DNA of 15,775 nt, from the NCBI GenBank assembly GCA_005881085.1, contig VBGU01000164.1, positions 1 through 15,775 on the forward strand, given 5' to 3'. Both the position numbers and the translations under genes were made by a program. The notes under the pieces are model-generated. The model saw only the letters and a list, made by a program, of their open reading frames with translations, was not told the DNA's origin and did no database searches. The stretch comes from Chloroflexota bacterium. GTDB taxonomy: Bacteria > Chloroflexota > Limnocylindria > P2-11E. Position 1 is the stretch's first letter. Each line of letters starts with the position of its first letter. Below, one piece after another: positions 7,383 through 13,470 of the stretch.

Positions 7383-7732
7383 CGGCTCTCGCGCTCGCGC
7401 GCCTCGCGAAGCAGGGCCGAGATCCGGACGGCCTGCTCGGCAGAACGATCGTGAACAAATGTGAGCTCGGGGACGAACCGCAAATCCGTTCGCGCGCCGA
7501 GCTCGCGCCGCAGGAATGGCTTCGCATCCTCGAGCGCCTTCATGGTCTTTGTCGAGGCCTCCTCGTCGCCGAGGACGCTCACGTGGACCTTTGCGCTGCG
7601 GAGATCAGGCGTGATCTCGACCCCGGTGACGGTCGGAAAGGCGATGCGCGGATCGCGCAGTTCCTCGCTGATGAGCGTGCCGAGCTCGCGCTGAAGCAGA
7701 GACTTCACCCGGTCGGCTCGCTTATACGCCAT
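7379..7732 (-). CDS. rbfA: Ribosome-binding factor A
   Basis: A 117-residue KH-like factor that binds the pre-30S subunit near helix 1 of 16S rRNA and assists its late maturation. Family features: 'YKRADRVKSLLQRELGTLISEELRDPRI' across residues 3-30, 'VTGVEITPDLRSAKVHVSVLG' in the middle and 'LRFVPELTFVHDRSAEQAVRI' near the end. The ATG at 7732 gives the standard MAYKRADRV N-terminus; a start 11 codons upstream (7765) would overlap infB by 31 bp and adds non-family residues. It lies 2 bp after the infB stop and overlaps nrnA by 4 bp (ATGA), so translation is coupled both ways. No separate Shine-Dalgarno is evident. Confidence 0.95.
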   Translation of the reverse strand: MAYKRADRVKSLLQRELGTLISEELRDPRIAFPTVTGVEITPDLRSAKVHVSVLGDEEASTKTMKALEDAKPFLRRELGARTDLRFVPELTFVHDRSAEQAVRISALLREARERESR

Positions 7733-7734
7733 GG

Positions 7735-9639
7735 CTAGCGCGGCTTGGGCTGAACGACGTAGCACTCGATGATGTCGCCGACCTGGACGTCGTTCTGGTT
7801 ATCGAGCACGATGCCGCACTCGAGACCCACGGTGACCTCGCGAGCGTCGTCCTTCATGCGCCGGAGGGTCCCGATCTTGCCGTCGTACACGGCGGTGCCA
7901 CCGCGAATGAGCCGCGCCTGAGCGCCGCGGCGCACGAGACCGTCGACGACGCGCGAGCCGGCGATCGTCGTCTTGCCCGACGTGAAGATCTGCAGCACCT
8001 CGGCGTGGCCGAGGAGCGACTCGACCATCTCGGGCTCGAGCATCCCGGTGAGCGCCTTCTGTACGTCTTCGAGGAGCTCGTAGATGACCTTGTACTGGCG
8101 AACGTCGACCTTGGTCGCATCGGCGACGCGACGGGCCGGCGCTTCCATTTTGGTGTTGAAGCCGATGACGACCGCGTTCGATGCCGCCGCCAGTGTGAGG
8201 TCCGACTCCTGAATATCGCCGACGGCGTCGTGGATGATCGAGAGCGCGACCTCGGGCTGCGGCACCTTCGCGAGGGCGCCCTTGATCGCCTCGAGCGAGC
8301 CCTGCACGTCGGCCTTCAGGACGATCTTGAGCTCCTTGGCCTGACCTTCCTTGACCTGCGCGAACATCTCGTCGAGCGTCGCCGGTCGTTCCGCCGCCGC
8401 GCCCGCCGCCCGCTCGCGCGCGTTCTGCGCGACGACGGCGCGGGCAGCCTTCTCGTCGGAGACGACGCGCATGACATCACCGGCCTCGGGGACCTCGGGA
8501 AGGCCAAGGATCTCGACCGGGCGCGACGGCTCGGCGCGACCGACGTTCTTGCCCTTGTCGTCCACCATCGCGCGCACCTTGCCGAACGTCGTGCCCGCGA
8601 CGACCAGATCCCCGCGCTCCAGCGTGCCGTTCAGCACGAGCACGGTCGCGACGGGACCACGTCCTTTGTCGAGGTGCGCTTCGATGACGCGACCGATCGC
8701 CGGACGGTCCGGATCGGCCTTCAGCTCGGCGACATCGGCGACGAGCAGCACGGTCTCGACGAGATCGTTGATCCCCTGCTTCGTCTTGGCGGACACGGGG
8801 ACGAGCGGCGTGTCACCGCCGTACTCCTCGATCGTGACGCCGTGCTCGGCGAGCTGCGCCTTCACCTGGTCGGTGTTGGCGTCGGGACGATCGATCTTGT
8901 TGAGGGCAACGACGATCGGCACCTGCGCCGCCTTGATGTGCGAGATGGCCTCGACGGTCTGGGGCTGGACACCGTCGTCCGCAGCGACGACGAGGACGGC
9001 CACGTCGGTCACCTGCGCGCCGCGCGCCCGCATCGCGGTGAACGCTTCATGACCCGGCGTGTCGAGGAAGGTGACCTTCCGCCCGTTGTGCTCGATCTGG
9101 TACGCGCCGATGTGCTGGGTGATGCCGCCGGCCTCGCGCGCGGTGACGTTCGTCGCGCGGATCGCGTCGAGCAGGCTCGTCTTGCCGTGGTCGACGTGGC
9201 CGAGGACGGTGACGACCGGGGGACGCTCCTTGAGCTTCGCGGGGTCGACGTCCTCCCATAAGACCTGCTTCGTCGAGAGCGGCTCCGGCGCCGCCTCTTC
9301 CTCCGCCGGCGGAGGCGCTTCTTCTTCTGCGCGCGTCTCGATCCCGAGCTCGTTCGCGACGAGGGTCGCGGTCTCGAAGTCGACGGACTGGTTGATCGAG
9401 ACCATCACGCCCATGTTCACGAGGGCGCGGATGACGTCGACAACGCTCACGTCCAGGGCGCGCGCGAGATCGCCGACGACGATCGTCTTCGGCAGGGTCA
9501 CCACGGTCGAGGTCTCCGCGACCGCGACCGGCGCCACCGGCTCCGGAATGGGCTGAGGCATCGGGGCACGCTGCGGCCGGCGCCCTCGGGGGCGCGGCCC
9601 GCGCTGCGGTGGCATTCGCCTGGGTCTTGCTTTAGGCAC
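7735..9639 (-). CDS. infB: Translation initiation factor IF-2
   Basis: A 634-residue GTPase that brings initiator tRNA to the 30S subunit and promotes subunit joining. After a short Arg/Pro-rich N-terminus (1-30) comes one IF2-N module (about 50-99, 'KTIVVGDLARALDVSVVDVI'), then a Glu/Pro/Ala linker. The G domain follows with G1 GHVDHGKT (147-154), G2 GGIT (171-174), G3 DTPGHE (193-198), G4 NKID (247-250) and G5 SAK (283-285). Domains II-IV follow, ending 'GDIIECYVVQPKPR'. It is a short form, with a much reduced N-terminal region compared with E. coli IF2. Start GTG 9639 has GGAG 5-6 nt upstream and overlaps the rnpM stop by 8 bp (GTGCCTAA); an ATG eight codons later is possible. It lies between rnpM and rbfA, as is usual. 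Confidence 0.97.
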   Translation of the reverse strand: MPKARPRRMPPQRGPRPRGRRPQRAPMPQPIPEPVAPVAVAETSTVVTLPKTIVVGDLARALDVSVVDVIRALVNMGVMVSINQSVDFETATLVANELGIETRAEEEAPPPAEEEAAPEPLSTKQVLWEDVDPAKLKERPPVVTVLGHVDHGKTSLLDAIRATNVTAREAGGITQHIGAYQIEHNGRKVTFLDTPGHEAFTAMRARGAQVTDVAVLVVAADDGVQPQTVEAISHIKAAQVPIVVALNKIDRPDANTDQVKAQLAEHGVTIEEYGGDTPLVPVSAKTKQGINDLVETVLLVADVAELKADPDRPAIGRVIEAHLDKGRGPVATVLVLNGTLERGDLVVAGTTFGKVRAMVDDKGKNVGRAEPSRPVEILGLPEVPEAGDVMRVVSDEKAARAVVAQNARERAAGAAAERPATLDEMFAQVKEGQAKELKIVLKADVQGSLEAIKGALAKVPQPEVALSIIHDAVGDIQESDLTLAAASNAVVIGFNTKMEAPARRVADATKVDVRQYKVIYELLEDVQKALTGMLEPEMVESLLGHAEVLQIFTSGKTTIAGSRVVDGLVRRGAQARLIRGGTAVYDGKIGTLRRMKDDAREVTVGLECGIVLDNQNDVQVGDIIECYVVQPKPR

Positions 9640-9928
9640 TCGGTCTCCGTTCTTTCGCCGCCGCCGCGAGCTCGGCTCGCAACCGGTCGGCCGTCGTTCC
9701 GTCTATATCAATTTCAAGCGCTCGCGCCAGTACGCCCTCCGCGAGTCCGCGCTCGAGGCATCCCGGGTCGGGGTCCAGGTACGCCCCGCGTCCTGGCGCC
9801 TTGCCGCGAAGGTCCACGGAGAGCTCCCCCGCGGGTGAGCGTACGACCCGCACCAGCTCGCGTTTGGCACGGGTGGTCCGGCAGGCGACGCAGGTCCGCT
9901 GCGGCGGTTGGGGGGCTCCGCCCCCCAT
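9632..9928 (-). CDS. rnpM: YlxR/RnpM-family RNA-binding protein
   Basis: A 98-residue protein with the family signature 'RTCVACRTTRAKRELVRVVR' (11-30) and 'GKAPGRGAYLDPDPGCLERG' (42-61). YlxR proteins bind RNA and have been reported as modulators of RNase P, hence the name RnpM; nearly all are encoded between nusA and infB, as here. The ATG at 9928 is the only reasonable start; its first residues (MGGGAPQPP) come from a palindromic repeat, after which the conserved domain begins at once. A weak AAGGG lies about 15 nt upstream. The gene starts 52 bp after the nusA stop, the largest gap inside the operon, and that gap contains another copy of the repeat. It ends with an 8-bp overlap with infB. 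Confidence 0.92.
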   Translation of the reverse strand: MGGGAPQPPQRTCVACRTTRAKRELVRVVRSPAGELSVDLRGKAPGRGAYLDPDPGCLERGLAEGVLARALEIDIDGTTADRLRAELAAAAKERRPSA

Positions 9929-9975
9929 CCCCCGACGCCCGCCCTTTGCCTGGGGGCCGGGGGGCGAAGCCCCCC
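9910..9975. repeat. Inverted pair of palindromic units C (9910-9933) and D (9952-9975)
   Basis: Unit D (plus orientation) has G5 at 9952-9956, G6 at 9959-9964, CGAAG, and C6 at 9970-9975. Unit C is the same design on the minus strand: G6 at 9910-9915, CTCCG, C6 at 9921-9926 and C5 at 9929-9933 when read on the plus strand. The two are 21/24 complementary across an 18-nt spacer, so each can fold alone or both can fold into one long stem. Unit D begins 5 bp after the nusA stop (9981); unit C begins immediately at the rnpM start codon (9928-9926). The layout resembles paired REP elements (BIMEs). Confidence 0.85.
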
Positions 9976-9980
9976 GACCG

Positions 9981-11198
9981 CTAACGGCGCTCGGCTCGCT
10001 TCTTCTTGCCCCCGAGGAGCGCACGGTCCTCTTCATCCAGGTCCTCCTCATCCGCCTGGGCGGATTCGGCTTCGACCTCTGCCACGAGATCGTGGCGGAT
10101 CTCCGATTCCTCTTCAGCGGGCACCGGCTCGGCGACGGCGACCGGCTCCGGCTCGGGCTCCGGCTCGACCTCGGCACGAACCTCGGACTCGCTCCGGATG
10201 TCGATCCGCCAGCCTGTCAGCTTCGCGGCGAGGCGGGCGTTCTGGCCCTCCTTGCCGATCGCGAGCGAGAGCTGCCGGTCCGGCACGATCACGTACGCCG
10301 TCTTTTCCTCCGGCACGATGTCGACGCGGACGACGTGGGCCGGTTCGAGGGCGTTCGCGACGTAGCGCTCGGGGCTCTCCGCCCACTCGATGATGTCGAT
10401 CTTCTCGCCGCCGAGCTCGTTCACGATCGCCTGCACGCGCAGTCCGCGCTGCCCGATGCAGGCGCCTCGAGCATCGAGGCCCGGCTGCCGGGCGCGGACC
10501 GCGATCTTCGTGCGCGAACCGGGCTCACGCGCGATACCGACGATCTCCACTTGCCCGTGGAAGATCTCCGGCACCTCGAGCTCGAAGAGGCGCTTGACCA
10601 GGGCCTTGTGCGCCCGGCTGACGATGATCTGCGGGCCGCGGAGCGTGCGACGCACCTCGAGCACGACGACCTTGCGGGCCTGCCCGGCGAAGTACCGCTC
10701 GTGCGGTGCCTGCTCCGAGCGCGGCAGGATCGCGGTCGCGCCGCGGTCGAGCTCCATGATCGCCGAGCCCGCATCGAAGTGGCTGATCTTCGCGTTGATG
10801 ATGTCGCCCTCGCGGTCGGCGTACTCGGCAAAGACTTGCTCCCGCTCGGCCTCCCGAAGCGACTGCTGGATGACTTGCTTTGCGGTCTGCGCGCCGATCC
10901 GCCCGAGGGCGGCGGCAGATTCCTCGAACGGGATGACGTCGCCGAGCTGCGCGTCGGGCTTGATCTTCTTCGCGGTGTCGAGCTGGACCTGGATCTTCGG
11001 ATCCTCGACCTTCTCGACGACCGTCTTCAGCAGATACACCCTGAAGGCGCCGGTCTGCACGTCGACCTTGACGTCGATGTGCTCCTCATCGCCATAGGCG
11101 CGCTTGATCGCGCGGGCGATGATGTCGCTGACGACCTCTTTGGGGAGCCCCTTCTCGGCTGAGAGTTGCGCGAGGCCGGTCACGAGTTCTCGGTTCAT
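9981..11198 (-). CDS. nusA: Transcription termination/antitermination factor NusA
   Basis: A 405-residue RNA polymerase-binding factor controlling pausing, termination and antitermination. An N-terminal polymerase-binding domain (1-125) is followed by an S1 domain (about 131-195, 'GDIINAKIS' to 'IIVSRAH'). KH1 follows at 228-275 with 'GACIGQRGLRVQAI', and KH2 at 295-340 with 'SLAIGKEGQNARLAAKL'. The tail (341-405) is a Glu-Pro-rich acidic segment ending in a basic KKKRAERR. ATG 11198 has GGGGAG 9 nt upstream. It is the first gene of the ten-gene operon. rimP, which usually precedes nusA, is absent; instead there is a leader with hairpins and an orphan pilin gene upstream. The leader carries a terminator-like hairpin, so nusA expression may be attenuated. 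Confidence 0.96.
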   Translation of the reverse strand: MNRELVTGLAQLSAEKGLPKEVVSDIIARAIKRAYGDEEHIDVKVDVQTGAFRVYLLKTVVEKVEDPKIQVQLDTAKKIKPDAQLGDVIPFEESAAALGRIGAQTAKQVIQQSLREAEREQVFAEYADREGDIINAKISHFDAGSAIMELDRGATAILPRSEQAPHERYFAGQARKVVVLEVRRTLRGPQIIVSRAHKALVKRLFELEVPEIFHGQVEIVGIAREPGSRTKIAVRARQPGLDARGACIGQRGLRVQAIVNELGGEKIDIIEWAESPERYVANALEPAHVVRVDIVPEEKTAYVIVPDRQLSLAIGKEGQNARLAAKLTGWRIDIRSESEVRAEVEPEPEPEPVAVAEPVPAEEESEIRHDLVAEVEAESAQADEEDLDEEDRALLGGKKKRAERR

Positions 11199-11238
11199 GC
11201 GGCAACTCTCCCCTTATCTTCAATTCGCTTCGGGCGAC

Positions 11239-11263
11239 AAAAAAAGTGGGGTCGACCCACTTT
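11239..11263 (-). terminator. Intrinsic terminator / putative attenuator in the nusA leader
   Basis: On the minus strand AAAGTGGG (11263-11256) and CCCACTTT (11250-11243) form a perfect 8-bp stem with a 5-nt loop, and the T-run reaches 11239 (seven T). A short outer pairing, CGGGC 11231-11235 with GCCCG 11268-11272, could add to it. It lies 105 bp after the pilin stop and only 40 bp before the nusA ATG, downstream of a good candidate promoter. It may therefore end the pilin transcript, attenuate nusA, or do both. Confidence 0.75.
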
Positions 11264-11280
11264 CAGTGCCCGACGCGGCG

Positions 11281-11295
11281 TCCGGCCAAGCCGGA
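11281..11295 (-). other. Short leader hairpin upstream of the nusA terminator
   Basis: TCCGGC (11281-11286) and GCCGGA (11290-11295) form a 6-bp stem with a 3-nt loop. It lies at the expected 5' end of a nusA leader transcript, just before the terminator hairpin. It may be a 5' stabilising or regulatory hairpin. The pairing with the terminator arms that would make a classic antiterminator is not obvious. Confidence 0.5.
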
Positions 11296-11306
11296 TACCA
11301 GTAGTA

Positions 11307-11315
11307 ACTATATCA
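11307..11315 (-). promoter_or_regulatory. Candidate extended -10 promoter for nusA operon
   Basis: The minus strand reads TGATATAGT (11315 to 11307), an extended -10 (TGn plus TATAGT, five of six consensus bases) in the pilin-nusA gap. No good -35 is seen 17 bp upstream, which extended -10 promoters tolerate. Predicted start is near 11300, giving a leader of about 100 nt containing two hairpins and the GGGGAG ribosome site of nusA. It is the best promoter candidate for the ten-gene operon. Confidence 0.5.
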
Positions 11316-11339
11316 CTTGGTGAGAATCCCCTTTGGCCC

Positions 11340-11370
11340 TAGGAGCGGGCTGGCCGCCGCGCCGCTCCTA
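11340..11370 (-). other. Hairpin over the pilin stop codon
   Basis: TAGGAGCGG at 11340-11348 and CCGCTCCTA at 11362-11370 are exactly complementary (9 bp) with a 13-nt loop. The right arm contains the TAG stop of the pilin gene (11370-11368). No T-run follows, so it is more likely an mRNA 3'-end stabiliser than a complete terminator. The AGGAGCG arm resembles the ribosome site in front of the pilin gene (AAGGAGCGC at 11529-11521). Confidence 0.55.
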
Positions 11371-11520
11371 CGTGAGGTTATTGCCGATGTTCGAAAAGTA
11401 GTTTGAGAGCTGATCGCGGAAAAAGACCATCGCGATGATCACTGCGATCGCGATGACCGCGATGATGAGTGCGTATTCGACTAGTCCTTGCCCCTCTTCT
11501 TGCCCAAAAAACTCGACCAT
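11368..11520 (-). CDS. Flp/Fap-type (type IVb) pilin
   Basis: A 50-residue prepilin that would be assembled into Flp/Tad pili at the cell surface. The leader MVEFFGQEEG ends in Gly10; cleavage by the prepilin peptidase before Gln11 gives a mature N-terminus QGLVEYALII, with the conserved Glu at +5 and Tyr at +6. One hydrophobic helix (about 13-34) is followed by a short polar tail 'RDQLSNYFSNIGNNLT'. This matches the small Flp pilins well. ATG 11520 has AAGGAG 4 nt upstream, a strong site, so the longer open frame upstream is not used. No tad assembly genes are in the window. It lies 79 bp after ruvA, where ruvB is often found, so the location is unusual; it probably has its own promoter, which I cannot identify firmly. 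Confidence 0.88.
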   Translation of the reverse strand: MVEFFGQEEGQGLVEYALIIAVIAIAVIIAMVFFRDQLSNYFSNIGNNLT

Positions 11521-11599
11521 TGCGCTCCTTCCACGGCGCGGCGGCCGCCGCAATGGTCGCAAATACGACGCTCGCCTGCTAGGCCAACGGTACTTTCCG

Positions 11600-12181
11600 T
11601 CACCTCCCTGCGACCGCTGTCCGTCCGGTGACACGAAGTGCCGCCGCGAGACGTTCCTCGGTCGTGGCGCCGCCTTTCGGCGGCGCGTCGAGAAGGGCCG
11701 TGGCCGCTTCCGACGACGTGTAGCCAAGCGCGACAAGCGCCGCGTGCGCGTCATCCTCGGCGGTGAGCCCACCGGCTGTCACCGGCGCCCCTGCGACGCG
11801 ACCGATCTTGCCTTTCAGGTCGACGATCAGCCGCTCCGCGGTCTTCTTTCCGACGCCCGGCGCGCGCGCGAGCACCTCCGTGTTACCTGAAGCGATCGCA
11901 CCGGCGATCTCCGCGGGACGAGAGACGGAGAGGATGGCGAGTCCGGCCTTCGGTCCGACACCCGACACGCTGATGAGCATCTCGAAGAGCGCGAGCTCCT
12001 CGCGCGTTTCGAAGCCATAGAGCGATTGGTCATCCTCGCGCACCACCTGATGCGTGTGCAGCAGGACGTCGTCGCGCGACGGATGGCGCGGGACGAACAC
12101 CTTGTAGCCGACGCCCGCCACGTCGACCACCACATGGCCTGCGCCGCGCGCGATGATCTGGCCGCGTACCGCCGCGATCAC
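11600..12181 (-). CDS. ruvA: Holliday junction DNA helicase subunit RuvA
   Basis: A 193-residue DNA-binding subunit that tetramerises on Holliday junctions and loads the RuvB motor. The OB-fold N-domain shows 'IAAVRGQIIARGAGHVVVDVAGVGY' across 2-26. Two helix-hairpin-helix motifs follow, 'SGVGPKAGLAIL' (73-84) and 'APGVGKKTAERLIVDLKGK' (107-125). A linker (129-139) then leads to the small RuvB-binding domain III with 'ALVALGYTSSEAATAL'. Length is typical. Start GTG 12181 overlaps the ruvC stop as GTGA; no separate Shine-Dalgarno is evident, so translation is coupled. ruvB is not downstream in this window, where a pilin gene lies instead, so it must be encoded elsewhere. Confidence 0.96.
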   Translation of the reverse strand: MIAAVRGQIIARGAGHVVVDVAGVGYKVFVPRHPSRDDVLLHTHQVVREDDQSLYGFETREELALFEMLISVSGVGPKAGLAILSVSRPAEIAGAIASGNTEVLARAPGVGKKTAERLIVDLKGKIGRVAGAPVTAGGLTAEDDAHAALVALGYTSSEAATALLDAPPKGGATTEERLAAALRVTGRTAVAGR

Positions 12182-12678
12182 GTAGAAGCAGCCGCCGCGA
12201 CCGCGTCGATCAAGCGCGCGCGCTGCGCATGGGTGAGCGCGATCGCGACAGCGTCGGCGACGTTGTCTTGCGTGATGGGCGTGTCCAACGCAACGAGCAA
12301 AGGAAGCATTCGTTGGATCGCGTGTTTGTCGGCGCGGCCTGATCCAGCGATCGAGCTCTTGACTTCCTGCGGCGTGTACTCGGCGATCTCCAGGCGTGCC
12401 CGCGCCGCGCAGAGCAGTGCCACGCCACGAGCCTCGGACACGCGCATCGCGGTCTGCACGTTCTTGTTGAAGTAGAGGCGCTCCACCGCGAGGACGAATG
12501 GCTTGTGGCGGCGGATCAGATCGTCGAGCGCCTCGGAGATCGCGAGCAGCCGTTCCGCCGCGGTCGTGCTCGCGCGCACATCGACGATGCCGCATTCGAG
12601 AAGAAGCGCGCGCTCCGGCGCGGCGACGAGGAACGCGTATCCCATTCCGGTCGTCCCGGGATCGATCCCGAGGATCAC
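12178..12678 (-). CDS. ruvC: Holliday junction resolvase RuvC
   Basis: A 166-residue RNase H-fold endonuclease that cuts Holliday junctions. 'ILGIDPGTTGMGYAF' supplies Asp6, and 'FVLAVERLYFNKNVQTA' supplies Glu66. 'YTPQEVKSSIAGSGRADKHA' (101-120) is the conserved mid-region, and 'QDNVADAVAIALTHA' (137-151) supplies Asp142. In E. coli the last pair of catalytic residues is D-x-x-D; here the first of them aligns with Asn139, with Asp138 just before it. This may be a natural variant, as T. thermophilus RuvC uses His at that place. Start GTG 12678 is four bases after the yebC stop. It ends with a 4-bp overlap with ruvA. Confidence 0.95.
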   Translation of the reverse strand: MILGIDPGTTGMGYAFLVAAPERALLLECGIVDVRASTTAAERLLAISEALDDLIRRHKPFVLAVERLYFNKNVQTAMRVSEARGVALLCAARARLEIAEYTPQEVKSSIAGSGRADKHAIQRMLPLLVALDTPITQDNVADAVAIALTHAQRARLIDAVAAAAST

Positions 12679-12682
12679 CCGG

Positions 12683-13426
12683 CTACGCGTGCTGTAGGAC
12701 CTCTTCGGGGACGTCGAAGTTCGCGTGCACCTTGATCACGTCGTCGAGATCCTCGAGGGTCTCCACCAGCCCGAGGAGCTTGCGCGCGGCGTCGCCTTCG
12801 ACGCGGACGGTCGTGGTTGGGCGCATCGAGAGCTCGGCCGCGCCGGTCTTGATGCCCGCCGACTCAAGTGCCTTCTTCACTCGCTCGAACGAGGTCGGAG
12901 TGGTGTAGACGGTGGCCAGACCTGGCTCGACTTCGACGTCCTCCGCTCCAGCGTCGATCGCGGCGAGCTGGATCGCGTCGGGGTCCTTTCCTTTCGTGTC
13001 GATCTCGATGACACCCTTCTGCTCGAAGAGCCACTGCACCGAGCCCGCCTCGCCGAGCTTGCCGCCGCCTCGCGTGAATGCCGCGCGGATCTCGGACACC
13101 GTGCGGTTCCGGTTGTCGGTCGCGGCCTCGATCATCACCGACACGCCACCCGGGGCATAACCCTCGTACACGATGCTCTCGAGGGCCGAGCCGTCGTCCC
13201 CACCGGTCGCCCGCTCGATGGCCCGCTGGATGTTGTCGCGGGGCATATTCACCGCACGGGCTCGATCCATCGCCAGCCGGAGCCGGAAGTTCGCATCCGG
13301 ATCGCCGCCGCCTTCCTTCGCGGCGAGCATGATCTCCTTGGTCATTTTGGTGAAAACCATGCCTCGTTTGACGTCCGCGGCACCCTTCTGACGCTTGATC
13401 TGGCTCCACTTTGAGTGCCCCGACAT
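12683..13426 (-). CDS. yebC: YebC/PmpR (TACO1)-family protein
   Basis: A 247-residue protein with the family N-terminus MSGHSKWSQIKRQKGAAD, then 'RGMVFTKMTKEIMLAAKEGG' and 'NMPRDNIQRAIERATGG'. The remainder covers the usual three domains, including 'GYAPGGVSVMIEAATDNRNRT' and 'AGSVQWLFEQKGVI'. Family members were long called transcriptional regulators; some have been reported to bind ribosomes and help translation through polyproline tracts, like the mitochondrial TACO1. Start ATG 13426 is chosen to give the standard N-terminus; the open frame continues 18 codons upstream across the gap to the divergent gene. It is the first gene of yebC-ruvC-ruvA. Only 44 bp separate it from the oppositely directed EF-G-like gene. 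Confidence 0.96.
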   Translation of the reverse strand: MSGHSKWSQIKRQKGAADVKRGMVFTKMTKEIMLAAKEGGGDPDANFRLRLAMDRARAVNMPRDNIQRAIERATGGDDGSALESIVYEGYAPGGVSVMIEAATDNRNRTVSEIRAAFTRGGGKLGEAGSVQWLFEQKGVIEIDTKGKDPDAIQLAAIDAGAEDVEVEPGLATVYTTPTSFERVKKALESAGIKTGAAELSMRPTTTVRVEGDAARKLLGLVETLEDLDDVIKVHANFDVPEEVLQHA

Positions 13427-13439
13427 CGCGGGTGATACT
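13411..13439 (+). promoter_or_regulatory. Candidate sigma70-type promoter for the EF-G-like gene
   Basis: TTGAGT at 13411-13416 and GATACT at 13434-13439 are separated by exactly 17 bp and resemble TTGACA/TATAAT (four of six each). Predicted start is near 13446, followed by GGGGAG (13458-13463) and ATG 13471. The -35 lies inside the first codons of yebC on the other strand, so the two genes share a compact divergent control region. Confidence 0.5.
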
Positions 13440-13470
13440 ACCAACGCATCACGCCCTGGGGAGAGTCTTG

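Noticed and set aside
5581..7527. A single 648-residue minus-strand frame that could be read as a TruB fusion
   Set aside because: Only the last 258 codons have TruB motifs; the rest is an Arg/Pro-rich out-of-frame reading of nrnA, which has its own conserved frame.
10126..10176. Repetitive GGCTCCGGCTCGG-type stretch resembling a tandem repeat
   Set aside because: It simply encodes the Glu-Pro-rich acidic tail of NusA.
8005..11162. Plus-strand open frames opposite infB (8005-9261) and nusA (9801-11162)
   Set aside because: Shadow frames with low-complexity Arg/Asp/Leu/Val composition; IF2 and NusA are unmistakable on the other strand.
11521..11599. Weak promoter-like pair (TTGGCC and TATTTG, 16 bp apart) before the pilin gene on the minus strand
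   Set aside because: Too few consensus matches to list as a feature.
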